A stretch of DNA of 30,695 bases. It comes from a virus. Location of the stretch: positions 1-30,695 of the IMG/VR virus record IMGVR_UViG_3300042507_004035; one strand, 5' to 3'. A program made the position numbers and the translations under genes. How positions within the stretch are numbered: the stretch's first letter is position 1; every line of letters starts with the position of its first letter. The notes beneath the pieces were generated by a model that saw nothing but the letters and a program-made list of their open reading frames with translations, searched no databases and was not told the DNA's origin. Positions 30,466-30,695 of the stretch are shown here, in pieces.

Positions 30466-30695
30466 TTAGGGATATGTTATCTTACCTGTTTTTAAATCTA
30501 TTGAAATATCACCATAAGCTTCTTTAAGTTTATTACTTAATTCGGCTTCAGATGTTATAATTTGGATATATTGTTGTTTTAAAAATTGTTCTTCTCTTTC
30601 AATTTGAAGCTTTTTAAATCCTAATTGACCTAATTGGGCTATTAATGTTTCAGATTGAGTTTGAAAGTCTTGTAATTCTTGTAACTCTGTTTCTT
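30466..30695 (-). CDS. C-terminal part of a coiled-coil phage protein
   Basis: This frame enters from the right edge and ends with TAA at 30466-30468. The 75 visible residues are a Glu/Gln/Leu-rich coiled coil (TELQELQDFQTQSETLIAQL, then ERE and a second heptad run) that ends in AYGDISIDLKTGKITYP. A coiled coil closed by a Gly-Asp-x-x-Ile-Asp-x-x-Thr-Gly turn is common in small phage proteins near structural genes. The start and full length are outside the window. No function assigned. Confidence 0.7.
   Translation of the reverse strand, partial: ETELQELQDFQTQSETLIAQLGQLGFKKLQIEREEQFLKQQYIQIITSEAELSNKLKEAYGDISIDLKTGKITYP

Noticed and set aside
30441-30475. Possible terminator after the partial right-edge gene
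   Set aside because: There is a T run after GAGCCC, but I can form only three or four base pairs, so I do not call a hairpin.
1-30695. CRISPR arrays, insertion sequences, integrase or lysogeny repressor genes
   Set aside because: I looked for regularly spaced repeats, transposase motifs and integrase motifs and saw none. The short repeats found are within genes or at junction hairpins.

Overview
The window is part of a lytic-type contractile-tailed phage (myovirus) genome. Every gene I can support is on the minus strand, so the region is read from right to left. Three features suggest a Bacteroidota host, most likely Flavobacteriia: the DNA is very AT-rich; start codons follow A/T-rich leaders with no clear Shine-Dalgarno sequence; and the exported proteins carry signals of flavobacterial style (a lipobox ending in SC followed by KK, and a signal peptide ending in TFSQ). 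The host is an inference. The tail and replication proteins are T4-like in kind, but the replicative polymerase is a short family A enzyme.

Read in the direction of transcription, 30695 to 16972 is the tail module: the end of a coiled-coil protein, tail sheath, tail tube, a gp26-like tail chaperone with an overlapping second reading frame (a probable programmed frameshift), tape measure, and then baseplate and hub proteins, including a LysM-like gp53-type wedge protein and a tail lysozyme. From 16902 to 6449 comes DNA metabolism: family A DNA polymerase, a gp32-like single-strand binding protein, a UvsX/RecA recombinase, a 5'-3' exonuclease/RNase H, a DnaB-type helicase and class I ribonucleotide reductase (NrdB, NrdA). 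Two free-standing homing endonucleases (GIY-YIG and HNH) sit between these genes. From 6316 to 3217 is a lysis and envelope module: a two-helix membrane protein, a tandem-PAS sensor with two C-terminal membrane helices, a GH19 endolysin with a peptidoglycan-binding domain, a holin and an overlapping spanin-like pair. From 3157 to 1170 is a 7-deazaguanine DNA-modification cluster: a DpdA-like transglycosylase, two small genes and a QueC that has lost its zinc cysteines. The left end holds very small membrane and lipoprotein genes, an odd 89-base tRNA and a 19-bp inverted repeat around one membrane-protein gene.

Transcription units seem to be separated by a recurring junction. Eight GC-rich hairpins each lie 3-14 bases before an ATATTTA(T) motif on the gene strand. 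The motif also occurs without a hairpin at six further gene boundaries and usually lies about 17-48 bases before a start codon. I take it to be the phage's own promoter or processing element.

The points most worth following up are the PAS sensor inside the lysis cassette, the frameshift between the gp26-like gene and its downstream frame, the QueC without a zinc site next to DpdA, the hairpin/motif junctions, the inverted repeat and the abnormal tRNA. Several genes here are very small: 664-792, 448-606, 2229-2375 and 17448-17522.
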